Source: Methanoregula sp.
GTDB lineage: Archaea > Halobacteriota > Methanomicrobia > Methanomicrobiales > Methanospirillaceae
NCBI GenBank assembly: GCA_028705545.1
Contig: JAQWDG010000007.1
Location: forward strand, 1-21,218
Reading direction: 5' to 3'
DNA length: 21,218 bases
Each line of letters opens with the position of its first letter. Within the stretch, counting starts at the first letter, position 1. The position numbers and the translations under genes were made by a program. Below, one piece after another: positions 6,002 to 12,984 of the stretch. The notes beneath the pieces are model-generated. The model had not been told where the DNA came from and searched no databases. It was given only the letters and a program-made list of their open reading frames with translations.

Positions 6002-6925
6002 TTATGCAGGCTCTCCTTTTGGCATGGCCCGAAGGGACATAACGAGGAAATACCCGACCACGCCGAACGTGATGATCGGCGATACGAAACTGGGGATCGC
6101 AAAGCCGAAACTGTCGAGGATCATGATGATCCCGAGACAGAAGATCGAGTACATTGCGCCATTCTTGAGGTACTGGTATTTCTTGATCGAGTCAACGTTC
6201 CGGACCGTGATCTCCCGCACGATCAGCGCACCGATGCCGTTGCCGACGATGATGAGCGGGACCGCCATCGTGAACGCGAAGGCCCCGAGCACCCCGTCGA
6301 TCGAGAAGGTCGCGTCGATGATCTCCAGGTAGAAGATCTTGCTGATGTCGGAGAGGTCGCCCGATACCATTTTGCGTTCCTGTTCTTCGGCATTCTGCCG
6401 GAACCCGTGGACGATAAAGAAGGCCGTCGACCCTATCACCGCCCCAAAGGCCATCATCGGATCCCGGCCCAGGGCCAGCCAGACGATCGCGGCAAGGATA
6501 ATGGAGACGATGGCAAAGAACCAGACACCTTTCGTGGCGAAAAACCGCTCCCCCCGCAGCCCGAAGTTCTTGTCCTCTAAAAAGAGCCAGTGGAAGAAGA
6601 GGAAGACAAGGAACGTGCCGCCGCCGACAAGGAGCATGGGGGCGGACTGTTCGATGGCAGCAATGACCGCGGGATCGCTTGAGAAGGTCGCGGTGAGCGC
6701 CCCGACCGGCCCAAGCGCCGGGGTGGACATCCAGACAATCAGCCACGGCAGGACGCCCCGGATCACAAAGACGGCAAAGAGCAGGCCCCAGAGCAGGAAC
6801 CAGCGGCGCGCTTTTTGCGACATGGTCGAGAGGACTTCAGCGTTGATGATGGCATTGTCTATGCTTGTGATCGTCTCGAACAGGCAGAGGCCGGCGACAA
6901 TGAGGATGATGGAAAGGATATCCAT
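6002..6925 (-). CDS. TerC/DUF475-family integral membrane protein
   Basis: 307 residues with about eight hydrophobic segments. Two matching acidic motifs mark the family's internal duplication: FETITSIDNAIINAEVL (16-32, Glu17/Asp23/Asn24) and LEIIDATFSIDGVLGAFAFT (200-219, Glu201/Asp204/Asp210). TerC-like proteins are linked to metal ion export or delivery (manganese, tellurite resistance); the DUF475 branch has no established substrate. A short charged loop (about 176-197) separates the two halves. Start ATG 6925 is preceded by GGTG at a workable distance and by a TATA-like element at 6954-6960 about 32 bases upstream. The neighbouring divergent gene is a potassium channel, so the pair may both serve ion homeostasis. 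Confidence 0.87.
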   Translation of the reverse strand: MDILSIILIVAGLCLFETITSIDNAIINAEVLSTMSQKARRWFLLWGLLFAVFVIRGVLPWLIVWMSTPALGPVGALTATFSSDPAVIAAIEQSAPMLLVGGGTFLVFLFFHWLFLEDKNFGLRGERFFATKGVWFFAIVSIILAAIVWLALGRDPMMAFGAVIGSTAFFIVHGFRQNAEEQERKMVSGDLSDISKIFYLEIIDATFSIDGVLGAFAFTMAVPLIIVGNGIGALIVREITVRNVDSIKKYQYLKNGAMYSIFCLGIIMILDSFGFAIPSFVSPIITFGVVGYFLVMSLRAMPKGEPA

Positions 6926-6953
6926 GGAACACCATCAGTTTGTCGTATTCCGG

Positions 6954-6960
6954 TATAAAA
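6954..6960 (-). promoter_or_regulatory. TATA box of the TerC-like gene
   Basis: TTTTATA on the minus strand, centred about 32 bases before the ATG, predicts a very short leader. Confidence 0.5.
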
Positions 6961-7000
6961 CCTTACGAACCCGGTCTGTTCTGCCGGGCCATGATCATAG

Positions 7001-7008
7001 TATAAAAA
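7001..7008 (+). promoter_or_regulatory. TATA box of the potassium channel gene
   Basis: TATAAAAA lies 55 bases before the TTG start; transcription would begin near 7030, leaving a leader of about 33 bases with room for the GAGATGA Shine-Dalgarno-like site at 7050-7056. Confidence 0.55.
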
Positions 7009-7062
7009 GATGGACTGCTCACCGGATCGTTACTGCAAATCTGTCTTTTGAGATGACCCTGT

Positions 7063-7980
7063 TTGCCTGAAGAAAAACAGTCATTTTCTGCATCTGTTGA
7101 ATCGGTGCGGTGCCGGATCTTCAATATCATTGAGGATAGTCCGCATCCGAGCATATGGGCCCCGCGCTTCAACATCTTCATGAGCCTGCTCATCGTCCTC
7201 AACATCTCTGCCGTGATCCTTGAATCCGTGCAGAGCCTTGCCGATGCGTACAACCCGGTCTTTGTAGCAGTCGATGTAGTGTCCGTGCTGATCTTTACCG
7301 TTGAATACATACTCCGGCTCTGGACCTGTACGCTCAATCCGAAATTCCAGGCGGCAATGACCGGCCGCGTGCGGTTCGCACTCACCCCCATGGCCATCAT
7401 CGACCTGCTCGCCATCCTGCCGTTCTACCTGCCGATGGTAATCCCGGTCGATCTCAGGATGCTGCGGGCCCTGCGTCTCATGCGCCTCGTGCGGATCCTC
7501 AAGATCGGACGGTATTCGGAAGCGGCAAAGACCTTCCAGAAAGTGCTCGTCAACAAGAAAGAGGAGATCCTCCTTGCCCTCCTGATCCTGCTCATCGTTC
7601 TTGTCTTCTCATCGAGCCTGATGTATACGGTAGAACACGATGCCCAGCCGGACAAGTTCCCCGATATCCCGCATGCGATGTGGTGGGGGATCGTGACGCT
7701 TGCGACCGTGGGGTATGGCGACGTGTACCCCATAACTCCGCTCGGGCAGTTCCTCGGCGGCATCGTCCTTATCGTGGGAATCGGGGTGTTTGCCCTGCCG
7801 ACCGGTATCTTTGCCTCCGGGTTCATCGATGTGATCAACGAACGCCGGCAAAAGATTGTATATGTCTGCCCGTACTGCGGGAAACACCACGATGCCGAAG
7901 GGAACAAGGTAGATCCCGACACCCCGCCGTCCGGTAAACCGGACGAGTCGCGGGAGCCGGCATCGCCATCCGATCACTGA
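7063..7980 (+). CDS. Voltage-gated potassium channel (six-TM, Ion_trans family)
   Basis: 305 residues. The layout is that of a Kv channel subunit: S1 about 36-55, S2 66-86, S3 106-125, an S4 voltage sensor with a positive charge at every third residue (Arg132, 135, 138, 141, 144 and Lys147), S5 166-188, a pore helix near 203-213, the potassium selectivity filter TVGYGD (215-220) and S6 227-255. Four subunits would form the pore. After S6 a short cytosolic tail carries VCPYCGKHH (268-276), a possible metal-binding knuckle (Cys269, Cys272, His275, His276), then a Pro/Ser-rich disordered end. The start is a TTG, chosen because GAGATGA ends six bases upstream and the first in-frame ATG (residue 40) would remove part of S1. 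It is transcribed divergently from the TerC-like gene. Confidence 0.9.
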   Translation: MPEEKQSFSASVESVRCRIFNIIEDSPHPSIWAPRFNIFMSLLIVLNISAVILESVQSLADAYNPVFVAVDVVSVLIFTVEYILRLWTCTLNPKFQAAMTGRVRFALTPMAIIDLLAILPFYLPMVIPVDLRMLRALRLMRLVRILKIGRYSEAAKTFQKVLVNKKEEILLALLILLIVLVFSSSLMYTVEHDAQPDKFPDIPHAMWWGIVTLATVGYGDVYPITPLGQFLGGIVLIVGIGVFALPTGIFASGFIDVINERRQKIVYVCPYCGKHHDAEGNKVDPDTPPSGKPDESREPASPSDH

Positions 7981-8015
7981 CCCCTTCTTTTCTCCCCCTT
8001 TTTCCCCTCTTTTTC
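7981..8015 (+). terminator. Polypyrimidine terminator of the channel gene
   Basis: Thirty-five uninterrupted pyrimidines begin directly after the stop codon, with two T5 runs. T-rich runs without a hairpin are the normal archaeal termination signal. Confidence 0.6.
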
Positions 8016-8092
8016 ATCAGCCTCCCGACACATCTCAACCGGCTGGCTTATGATGCGGGAATGTCCATCCCCTTGTACAGGACCGGTGCACC

Positions 8093-8575
8093 ATGGCCTT
8101 TGAATGCGAACAGTGCGGGGAGTGTTGCAGCCATCTCGGGCTTGTCCACAGTATCGCAGAGGACCGCGGGAACTACGAGTTCGTGGTCTTCAACCGGTAC
8201 ACGAACGAGTCGGATGTCGTGACCGTGGACCCGGACAAGCATGCCCTCTACGATGACAAGAGCATCTTTGCCGCACTCCCCGAGGCGTGCCCGTTCTTCC
8301 GCCACCAGCCGGGCTCGGATAAAGCGTTCTGCACGGTACACCTCACCCGGCCGGATATCTGCCGGGACTATGGCTGCTGGAGGATGCTGATCGTGAACAG
8401 GGCTGGCCAGAGAGCGGGAAGGATTATGTTTGCACGGTACCTCTGTTCGGAAGACCCGCTCGTGACGAGAATTTTCGAGAAGTGCATCGACCCGGTCAAA
8501 GAGCTGGACGATGCAAAGTGGGACGAGCTGGTTATCCGTGTGCTGACCGGACACGGGTACACGGTCCGGAAGTGA
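8093..8575 (+). CDS. YkgJ-type CxxCxxCC cysteine-cluster protein
   Basis: 160 residues. The N-terminus has the family signature Cys5-x2-Cys8-x2-Cys11-Cys12 (FECEQCGECC). Later Cys66 (ACPFF), Cys80 (AFCTVH), Cys90 and Cys95 (RPDICRDYGCW) fit the rest of the family pattern, in which the cluster binds zinc or iron-sulfur. These small cytoplasmic proteins have no settled function. GGTG lies four bases before the ATG. The gene stands alone between a terminator and a large repeat-filled gap. Confidence 0.83.
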   Translation: MAFECEQCGECCSHLGLVHSIAEDRGNYEFVVFNRYTNESDVVTVDPDKHALYDDKSIFAALPEACPFFRHQPGSDKAFCTVHLTRPDICRDYGCWRMLIVNRAGQRAGRIMFARYLCSEDPLVTRIFEKCIDPVKELDDAKWDELVIRVLTGHGYTVRK

Positions 8576-8631
8576 CGGGGCCGTTCCGCAAGATACCGGA
8601 GACGGGGGTACCCCCTGCCTGCCCGGCAACT

Positions 8632-8697
8632 GGGGTGGGGGGTGATCCCCCCTTGTGAAAAAAAGATGTGGGGGGGTAGGGGGTACCCCCCTCCCCC
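8632..8697 (+). repeat. G/C-run hairpin repeat, copy A
   Basis: Structure: G6-TGAT-C6 hairpin (8637-8652), an A-rich spacer with seven A, a G7 run, then GGGGGTACCCCC (8679-8690) and a C-run. The same order of parts occurs in copy B. The G-runs could also form a quadruplex on one strand. Confidence 0.7.
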
Positions 8698-8825
8698 ACT
8701 TGCCCGGAAAAAACAGTATTTTTTGCATGACCATAGCCAGCGGTTCGCGTGGAACTGCCGTCGTGAACATGGGGGTTAGCGGAGTCCCGGGGCGTTTTCG
8801 CGTGCCGGCCCGTCCGGGAAGATAG

Positions 8826-8888
8826 GTGGGGGGGTGATCCCCCCCGTAAGAAAAAAGAGGGGGGTGGGTAGGGGGTACCCCCTCCCCC
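8826..8888 (+). repeat. G/C-run hairpin repeat, copy B
   Basis: Structure: G7-TGAT-C7 hairpin (8828-8845), an A-rich spacer with six A, G-runs, then GGGGGTACCCCC (8871-8882) and a C6 run. Order and spacing match copy A, in the same orientation, about 190 bases on. GCCCGG- and CCGGG-type sequence precedes both copies. Confidence 0.7.
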
Positions 8889-9045
8889 CGCCTTGCTCCG
8901 CACCGCAAATCCGATCCCATCACCTTGCGGTTTGCAAAAGGGATTCGTATCCTCTTGTTACCCCCTCCTGATCCCGGGTTCTTCTCAGGTCAGGATGGAA
9001 CAGGCATGGTAAAGTAATGCGTAAAAGAGGGAAAAACAGCCCGCT

Positions 9046-9453
9046 TCAACCCTGTGCGTATTCGAGGACTCCCTTATCCCCGTCAACAGTTACCACCGTG
9101 CCGTCACTCATGCTGTCGAGGGGGACCTCCGGCCGGTCGATCATGGGAATATTCCCGATGATCGCACCCGTTGCAATGATGGCCTCTGCCTCAAGATTTA
9201 CGATTGCCGCCGGGGCATGGCCGTTTTTTGCAAGAGCATATAGGACGTACGAGCCTACGGTAGATCCCTTCCCGAAGGGAAAGACGAGCACCGTACCGGC
9301 AACCGATTTCCCTTCGAGCGGGTGGCCTTTTTCCACGACAATCCCGGTCTCGGGATCGACCCCGGATAAAAACGAGATCGGGGCCGGGCTCACGAGCAGC
9401 CTGCCCGTTCCCTTCCCCCGTGAGATGCTGCGTCCGCGGACTATCAAAATCAC
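9046..9453 (-). CDS. Phosphomevalonate dehydratase small subunit (DUF126, aconitase X swivel domain)
   Basis: 135 residues, full family length. Conserved blocks are GKGTGRLLVSPAPISFLSGV (13-32) continuing into DPETG, HPLEGKSVAG (44-53), FPFGKGSTVGSYVLYAL (58-74) and a final GAIIGNIPMID (96-106). With the DUF521 large subunit this protein forms the iron-sulfur enzyme that dehydrates 5-phosphomevalonate in the archaeal mevalonate pathway for lipid isoprenoids; the GKGST loop contributes to the active site. The large subunit, often adjacent in other archaea, is not in the window. The start is GTG 9453: a TATA box (9479-9484) sits about 28 bases upstream, which fits a leaderless message starting at this codon. 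Divergent from PAN with 38 bases between. Confidence 0.87.
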   Translation of the reverse strand: MILIVRGRSISRGKGTGRLLVSPAPISFLSGVDPETGIVVEKGHPLEGKSVAGTVLVFPFGKGSTVGSYVLYALAKNGHAPAAIVNLEAEAIIATGAIIGNIPMIDRPEVPLDSMSDGTVVTVDGDKGVLEYAQG

Positions 9454-9458
9454 ACCAC

Positions 9459-9464
9459 ATAAAT
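9459..9464 (+). promoter_or_regulatory. TATA-like element for PAN
   Basis: ATAAAT centred about 31 bases before the PAN ATG predicts a leader of roughly five bases. It lies within about ten bases of the divergent GTG start. Confidence 0.4.
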
Positions 9465-9478
9465 GGTTGAAGATTCAG

Positions 9479-9484
9479 ATATAA
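9479..9484 (-). promoter_or_regulatory. TATA box for the PMDh small subunit
   Basis: TTATAT on the minus strand, centred about 28 bases before GTG 9453, is the spacing expected for leaderless transcription. It overlaps the presumed transcription start of PAN. Confidence 0.5.
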
Positions 9485-9491
9485 GAGTAAT

Positions 9492-10652
9492 ATGGAAGAG
9501 ACCTCGGTTGACAATGCAGCGCCTTCAAACGAGCTCAAATACCAGATACAGCTCAACGAGCTCGAGGCAGCGCTTCTCGAACAGAAGGTCAGGGCCGAAG
9601 ATCTTCAGAAGGAAAATGCGCAGCTCAAAAGGGAGAATAACCAGCTCAAGCGCATGCCGCTCTTTGTTGCGGTCGTTATCGATATCCTCGAAAACAACGA
9701 GATCTATCTCCGCCAGCAGGGAAACAACCAGGAATACCTGACCCATGCATCGGACGAGATCCGGCCGCTGTTAAAACCCGGCACCAAGGTCGCAGTCAAC
9801 AACGCCCTTTCGATCGTAAAAGTGATCGGGAACGTGTACGACTCCCGGGTCCGGGTGATGGAGCTGGATGAGTCGCCTGCGATCAGTTATGCGCAGATCG
9901 GCGGCCTGTCCGATGAGATCAAGGAAGTGCGGGAATCGGTGGAGTACCCCCTCACAAAGCCGGAGATCTTCAAGCGTATCGGCGTTGAGCCCCCCAAGGG
10001 CATCCTGCTCTACGGTTCTCCGGGAACGGGAAAGACGCTTATTGCAAAGGCTGTCGCCCACGAGGCAAAAGCCACCTTTATCCGGATGTCGGGAAGCGAG
10101 CTCGTCCACAAGTTCATCGGCGAGGGTGCCGGTCTTGTCCGCGAGCTCTTCGAACTTGCCCGCGAGCGTGCTCCCGCAATCGTTTTCATCGATGAGATCG
10201 ATGCGGTCGGCAGCATGCGGACAAACGACGGCACGAGCGGGAGTGCCGAGGTCCAGCGTACCCTCATGCAGCTTTTAGCCGAGATGGACGGTTTTGACAA
10301 CCGGGGCGAGATCCGGATCATGGCCGCAACAAACCGGGTGGATATGCTCGATCCCGCCCTCCTCCGGCCCGGCCGGTTCGACCGCCTGATCCAGATCCCG
10401 CTGCCCGACCGGAATGCACGGCTCGATATCTTAAAGATCCATTCAAAGAAGATGCACCTGTCCGAGGTAAACCTTGAGATGATCGCATCGATGACAGAAG
10501 GATCGACCGGCGCCGAACTCCAGGCGATCTGCCGTGAGGCCGGGATGATGGCGGTGCGCCGGGACGCCACTGCCGCAGAGATGGCCGATTTTACCGCTGC
10601 CGTCCATAAGGTCAAATCCGACGCAATGCCCGATACCCGGATGTATACCTGA
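9492..10652 (+). CDS. pan: Proteasome-activating nucleotidase (PAN), AAA+ ATPase
   Basis: 386 residues. PAN is the hexameric ATPase that unfolds proteins and feeds them to the archaeal 20S proteasome. In order: an N-terminal coiled coil (about 15-54), an OB domain (about 55-125), the AAA+ core with Walker A GSPGTGKT (175-182), pore-loop KFIGEG (207-212), Walker B IVFIDE (230-235), sensor 1 AATN (278-281), arginine-finger segment RPGRFDR (292-298) and sensor 2 GSTGAE (337-342). The C-terminus is MYT, which fits the HbYX motif that docks into the proteasome and opens its gate. Walker A has Ser at the second position where most PANs have Pro. No 20S subunit gene is in the window. Divergent promoter shared with the PMDh small-subunit gene. 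Confidence 0.95.
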   Translation: MEETSVDNAAPSNELKYQIQLNELEAALLEQKVRAEDLQKENAQLKRENNQLKRMPLFVAVVIDILENNEIYLRQQGNNQEYLTHASDEIRPLLKPGTKVAVNNALSIVKVIGNVYDSRVRVMELDESPAISYAQIGGLSDEIKEVRESVEYPLTKPEIFKRIGVEPPKGILLYGSPGTGKTLIAKAVAHEAKATFIRMSGSELVHKFIGEGAGLVRELFELARERAPAIVFIDEIDAVGSMRTNDGTSGSAEVQRTLMQLLAEMDGFDNRGEIRIMAATNRVDMLDPALLRPGRFDRLIQIPLPDRNARLDILKIHSKKMHLSEVNLEMIASMTEGSTGAELQAICREAGMMAVRRDATAAEMADFTAAVHKVKSDAMPDTRMYT

Positions 10653-10703
10653 TCGTCCAGGGTATACCGTGGTGACCGGCAGGAACACAAACGGAGCACC
10701 CGG

Positions 10704-11234
10704 ATGAACATACTCTTGATCCAGCGGGAGGGTATCGATCTCCACCATACCCTCTTTTCATCGGAGACGAGCAGGCTTGCCCTGCGTTTTTACCACCCGA
10801 AAAAGATCCCCTGCGGCATGTACATCACGGTCTCCACGCTCGGGAGCGCCCTTGCCCTTACTTCCGAGCTGCGCTGGTACATCCGCCGCTATGTCCGGGA
10901 ACCGCTCTTTAAGATCGAGCACGGGATCTTCTGCACGCTCACCCTTGCACAGGATATCTACTACGAGCGGACAGCGCTCCCGGAAAAACCGTGGCCGTTC
11001 CGCCGGCTCTATGGTTTCTCATCCGGGAAGATCCGGGTCCAGCTCGTCATGGCACCGGGAACCGGTGCAGAAAATTACCCTGAGGATCTCCGCGGTACCG
11101 ATGAGACGATAGAGGTCTGGTGCAGGGAAGACGAAGTCGAGGATCTCGGGGAACCGATTCCCTTAGAAGAAGCCGGAGAAACTCCCAGGGAGGGATCCGG
11201 GAATAAATCCACTGATAATCCGGGTTCCGGATAA
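10704..11234 (+). CDS. Uncharacterised protein downstream of PAN
   Basis: 176 residues, not recognised. GGAG seven bases before ATG 10704 supports the start. The first 125 residues look like a compact soluble alpha/beta domain with many aromatic and basic residues (SELRWYIRRYVREPLFKIEH, YYERTALPEKPWPFRRLYGF). From about 130 on, an acidic stretch (EDEVEDLGEPIPLEEAGE) leads into a Gly/Ser/Asn-rich, probably disordered tail. No membrane segment, signal peptide or metal motif. It follows PAN by 51 bases in the same direction, with no clear terminator between, so the two may share a message; a link to protein turnover is only suggested by that. Confidence 0.72.
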   Translation: MNILLIQREGIDLHHTLFSSETSRLALRFYHPKKIPCGMYITVSTLGSALALTSELRWYIRRYVREPLFKIEHGIFCTLTLAQDIYYERTALPEKPWPFRRLYGFSSGKIRVQLVMAPGTGAENYPEDLRGTDETIEVWCREDEVEDLGEPIPLEEAGETPREGSGNKSTDNPGSG

Positions 11235-11258
11235 TCTGCATCCCCCACCATTTGAGGA

Positions 11259-11264
11259 TTTTTT
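11259..11264 (+). terminator. T-run after the PAN-downstream gene
   Basis: Six T, 24 bases after the stop, in the 65-base gap between convergent genes. Confidence 0.4.
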
Positions 11265-11299
11265 ATACTCCCTTCAGGAGCGCCCCGCCCTTTTACTGT

Positions 11300-12502
11300 T
11301 TATTGTTGTGCCGGCGCGGTAAACGGCAGGAACCCGGAAAGGAACCGGAGGATCCCGTCGAGGGGTGAACCGGCAGGAGCAGGAGTCGGCGAGGGGGTCT
11401 GGGTCGGGGAACTGACTGCTGATGCGGGAACCGGTGTGGGCAGGGTCGGGGGTGTTGGAGTGTGGATGGCGATGACCGGTGCCTGTGAGGCGGTTCCCGT
11501 ATAATACCCGACCTCATCCGGTGTTGCAAACCAGAGCCGGTTTTTCGCATCAAAAAATACGGTCCGGACACTGTTTGTGGTGCCAAAGCCCCTGAACCGG
11601 TTATACACGTCAGCTACCCGGTGATTGTTCCATACAGAGATCCCGTCGTCGGTTGCGATATACAACGAGCCGTCGGTTCCTCCGGCAACATCGTTGATCC
11701 GACCGACACCGCCCCCGAGGTCAGATGTGCTGACGGCCATGACAAACCCGTTTTTTGCATCGTAATGTGCAATGTGTGTCCCGTCAAAAAACCAGGCACC
11801 GCCGAGAGGGTCCTGGCGTACGTGGGATAACTTCCCAAACGTCCCGTCCTTGTCTGCGATCTGCCGGAACGTTACGGTATCGTTGTCCGATTTTACCGCT
11901 GCCCATGCTCCCTCTTTTGGCGTTGCGATAAGGAGCGTATCGGCCGCACTGTCAAGTGCGAGGCTGTCGGCTTCGTAAAAACCCGATCCATGCGGGTATG
12001 CGGGAGGATACCAGGTCCATATGCCATCCCGGTACCGGTGGATACCGGCATTTCCCGTGGCAATCCACATCTCGTCGTCCCAGCGCTGGAGGGCCCGGAT
12101 CTGGGTACTTTTCAGGAGTTCCTGGTCGCGGATCACCGTATAGTCATGCCCGTTGAATACCTGGAGCCCTCCGCTGTAGCCGATCCAGAGGTTGCCGCCT
12201 GCATCATATTCAACAGTTGTCACAAAATCATCCATCAGGCCGGCAGAGATATTGTCGCGGTTGACATGCCGCGTACTCCACTTCCCGGTATAGGCCGAAA
12301 GGCCATATGCCGTGGCAATGATCACCTCCCCGTCGGGCCCCCGGGTAAAATCCGTGATCTGCGCTGAATGAACAGAGCCTGCCTCCGGGCGGAAAAGGAA
12401 AATTCCCGTAGTGCCGGAAGAATTGTCTGCACCTGCCGGCAGGACCAGGCAGGTACAGAGCAGGAGAAAGAGAAAAAGATTAGATCTCGTGTGCGGCGCC
12501 AT
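11300..12502 (-). CDS. Secreted beta-propeller protein (two-component-regulator propeller repeats)
   Basis: 400 residues. The signal peptide is clear (basic TRSN, then FLFLLLCTCLVL, cleavage near PAGA at 25), so the protein is exported. The body has repeated blades of the Reg_prop kind: GEVIIATAYGLSAYTG, GNLWIGYSGGLQVFNG, DEMWIATGNAGIHRYRDG, GSLYIATDDGISVWNN and NRLWFATPDEVGYYTG. A Thr/Pro/Ser-rich linker (about 345-378) leads to a short hydrophobic end (ILRFLSGFLPF), not a PGF-CTERM signal. In other proteins this propeller is the sensor part of hybrid histidine kinases; here no kinase or membrane helix follows. ATG 12502 is chosen because the signal peptide starts there; the frame open further upstream only mirrors cheD. 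The start overlaps the end of cheD by 23 bases, so it is the last gene of the che operon. Confidence 0.83.
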   Translation of the reverse strand: MAPHTRSNLFLFLLLCTCLVLPAGADNSSGTTGIFLFRPEAGSVHSAQITDFTRGPDGEVIIATAYGLSAYTGKWSTRHVNRDNISAGLMDDFVTTVEYDAGGNLWIGYSGGLQVFNGHDYTVIRDQELLKSTQIRALQRWDDEMWIATGNAGIHRYRDGIWTWYPPAYPHGSGFYEADSLALDSAADTLLIATPKEGAWAAVKSDNDTVTFRQIADKDGTFGKLSHVRQDPLGGAWFFDGTHIAHYDAKNGFVMAVSTSDLGGGVGRINDVAGGTDGSLYIATDDGISVWNNHRVADVYNRFRGFGTTNSVRTVFFDAKNRLWFATPDEVGYYTGTASQAPVIAIHTPTPPTLPTPVPASAVSSPTQTPSPTPAPAGSPLDGILRFLSGFLPFTAPAQQ

Positions 12503-12971
12503 CAGCGCTCCTGACCGTGACCTTTCCGCAGTCTGCCGGGTAAAATGCCACGGTCCTGCCAGCCTTCCCTCCGATCTCTTCTGCTGCGAGATTGATATGG
12601 TTCTCGGCGAGGACTGCCCGCACCTGCTGCGCATTCCGCTCGCCGATATTGAGATTATTGCCGAAATATTCGAACATGCACGCCCCCCCGGCCATCTTTG
12701 CCACGAGCGATGCCTTGCGGCAGCCGGCTTCAGAGAGTTTTGTGAGGAGGAGCGGGATGGCAGTATCGGCATATTTGCCGGGACGGTCAGTCCGCCCTGA
12801 ACTGTCCGGCAGCATGATATGCACCATCGCCCCGATATGGCGGTCCTTGTCGTAGATGGTCAGGCCTATGCAGGAGCCAAGGCCGATAGCCATCATCGGT
12901 TCGGTACCCACATGGTATTCGCCAATACCGATCATTATCGGTATCTTGTTCTGCGGTGCAGATCCCATCAT
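12480..12971 (-). CDS. cheD: Chemoreceptor glutamine deamidase CheD
   Basis: 163 residues, normal for the family. The catalytic Cys34 is in GLGSCIGLTIYD (31-41), the catalytic His51 in MVHIMLP (49-55); KYADTAIPLL, GGACMF and NIGERNAQ are further family blocks. CheD deamidates Gln residues of methyl-accepting receptors and binds CheC, which links receptor state to CheY dephosphorylation. It starts 13 bases after cheC in the same operon, the usual pairing. Two ATGs are adjacent (12971 and 12968); the first is used and the choice makes no functional difference. Its 3' end overlaps the start of the secreted propeller gene. Confidence 0.93.
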   Translation of the reverse strand: MMGSAPQNKIPIMIGIGEYHVGTEPMMAIGLGSCIGLTIYDKDRHIGAMVHIMLPDSSGRTDRPGKYADTAIPLLLTKLSEAGCRKASLVAKMAGGACMFEYFGNNLNIGERNAQQVRAVLAENHINLAAEEIGGKAGRTVAFYPADCGKVTVRSADGAAHEI

Positions 12972-12984
12972 GCCAGTTCCGTCT

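Larger units (their letters stand above)
8576..9045. other. 470-base gene-free region with G/C-run hairpin repeats
   Basis: No gene is credible. The open frames crossing it on the minus strand translate the repeats into GGTPYPP-type low-complexity peptide. It contains a lone GGGGGTACCCCC palindrome at 8604-8615, two related composite repeats at 8632-8697 and 8826-8888, and about 130 bases of ordinary sequence between them. Positions from 8900 to 9045 show nothing distinctive except five A at 9032-9036, which read as a T-run after the stop of the minus-strand gene that ends at 9046. Confidence 0.7.

Noticed and set aside
8532..8903. Minus-strand frame with repeated GGTPYPP-type peptide
   Set aside because: The peptide repeats only mirror the DNA hairpin repeats; no start signal or plausible fold.
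12503..12772. Upstream extension of the propeller gene into cheD
   Set aside because: It is out-of-frame cheD sequence; the signal peptide begins at 12502.
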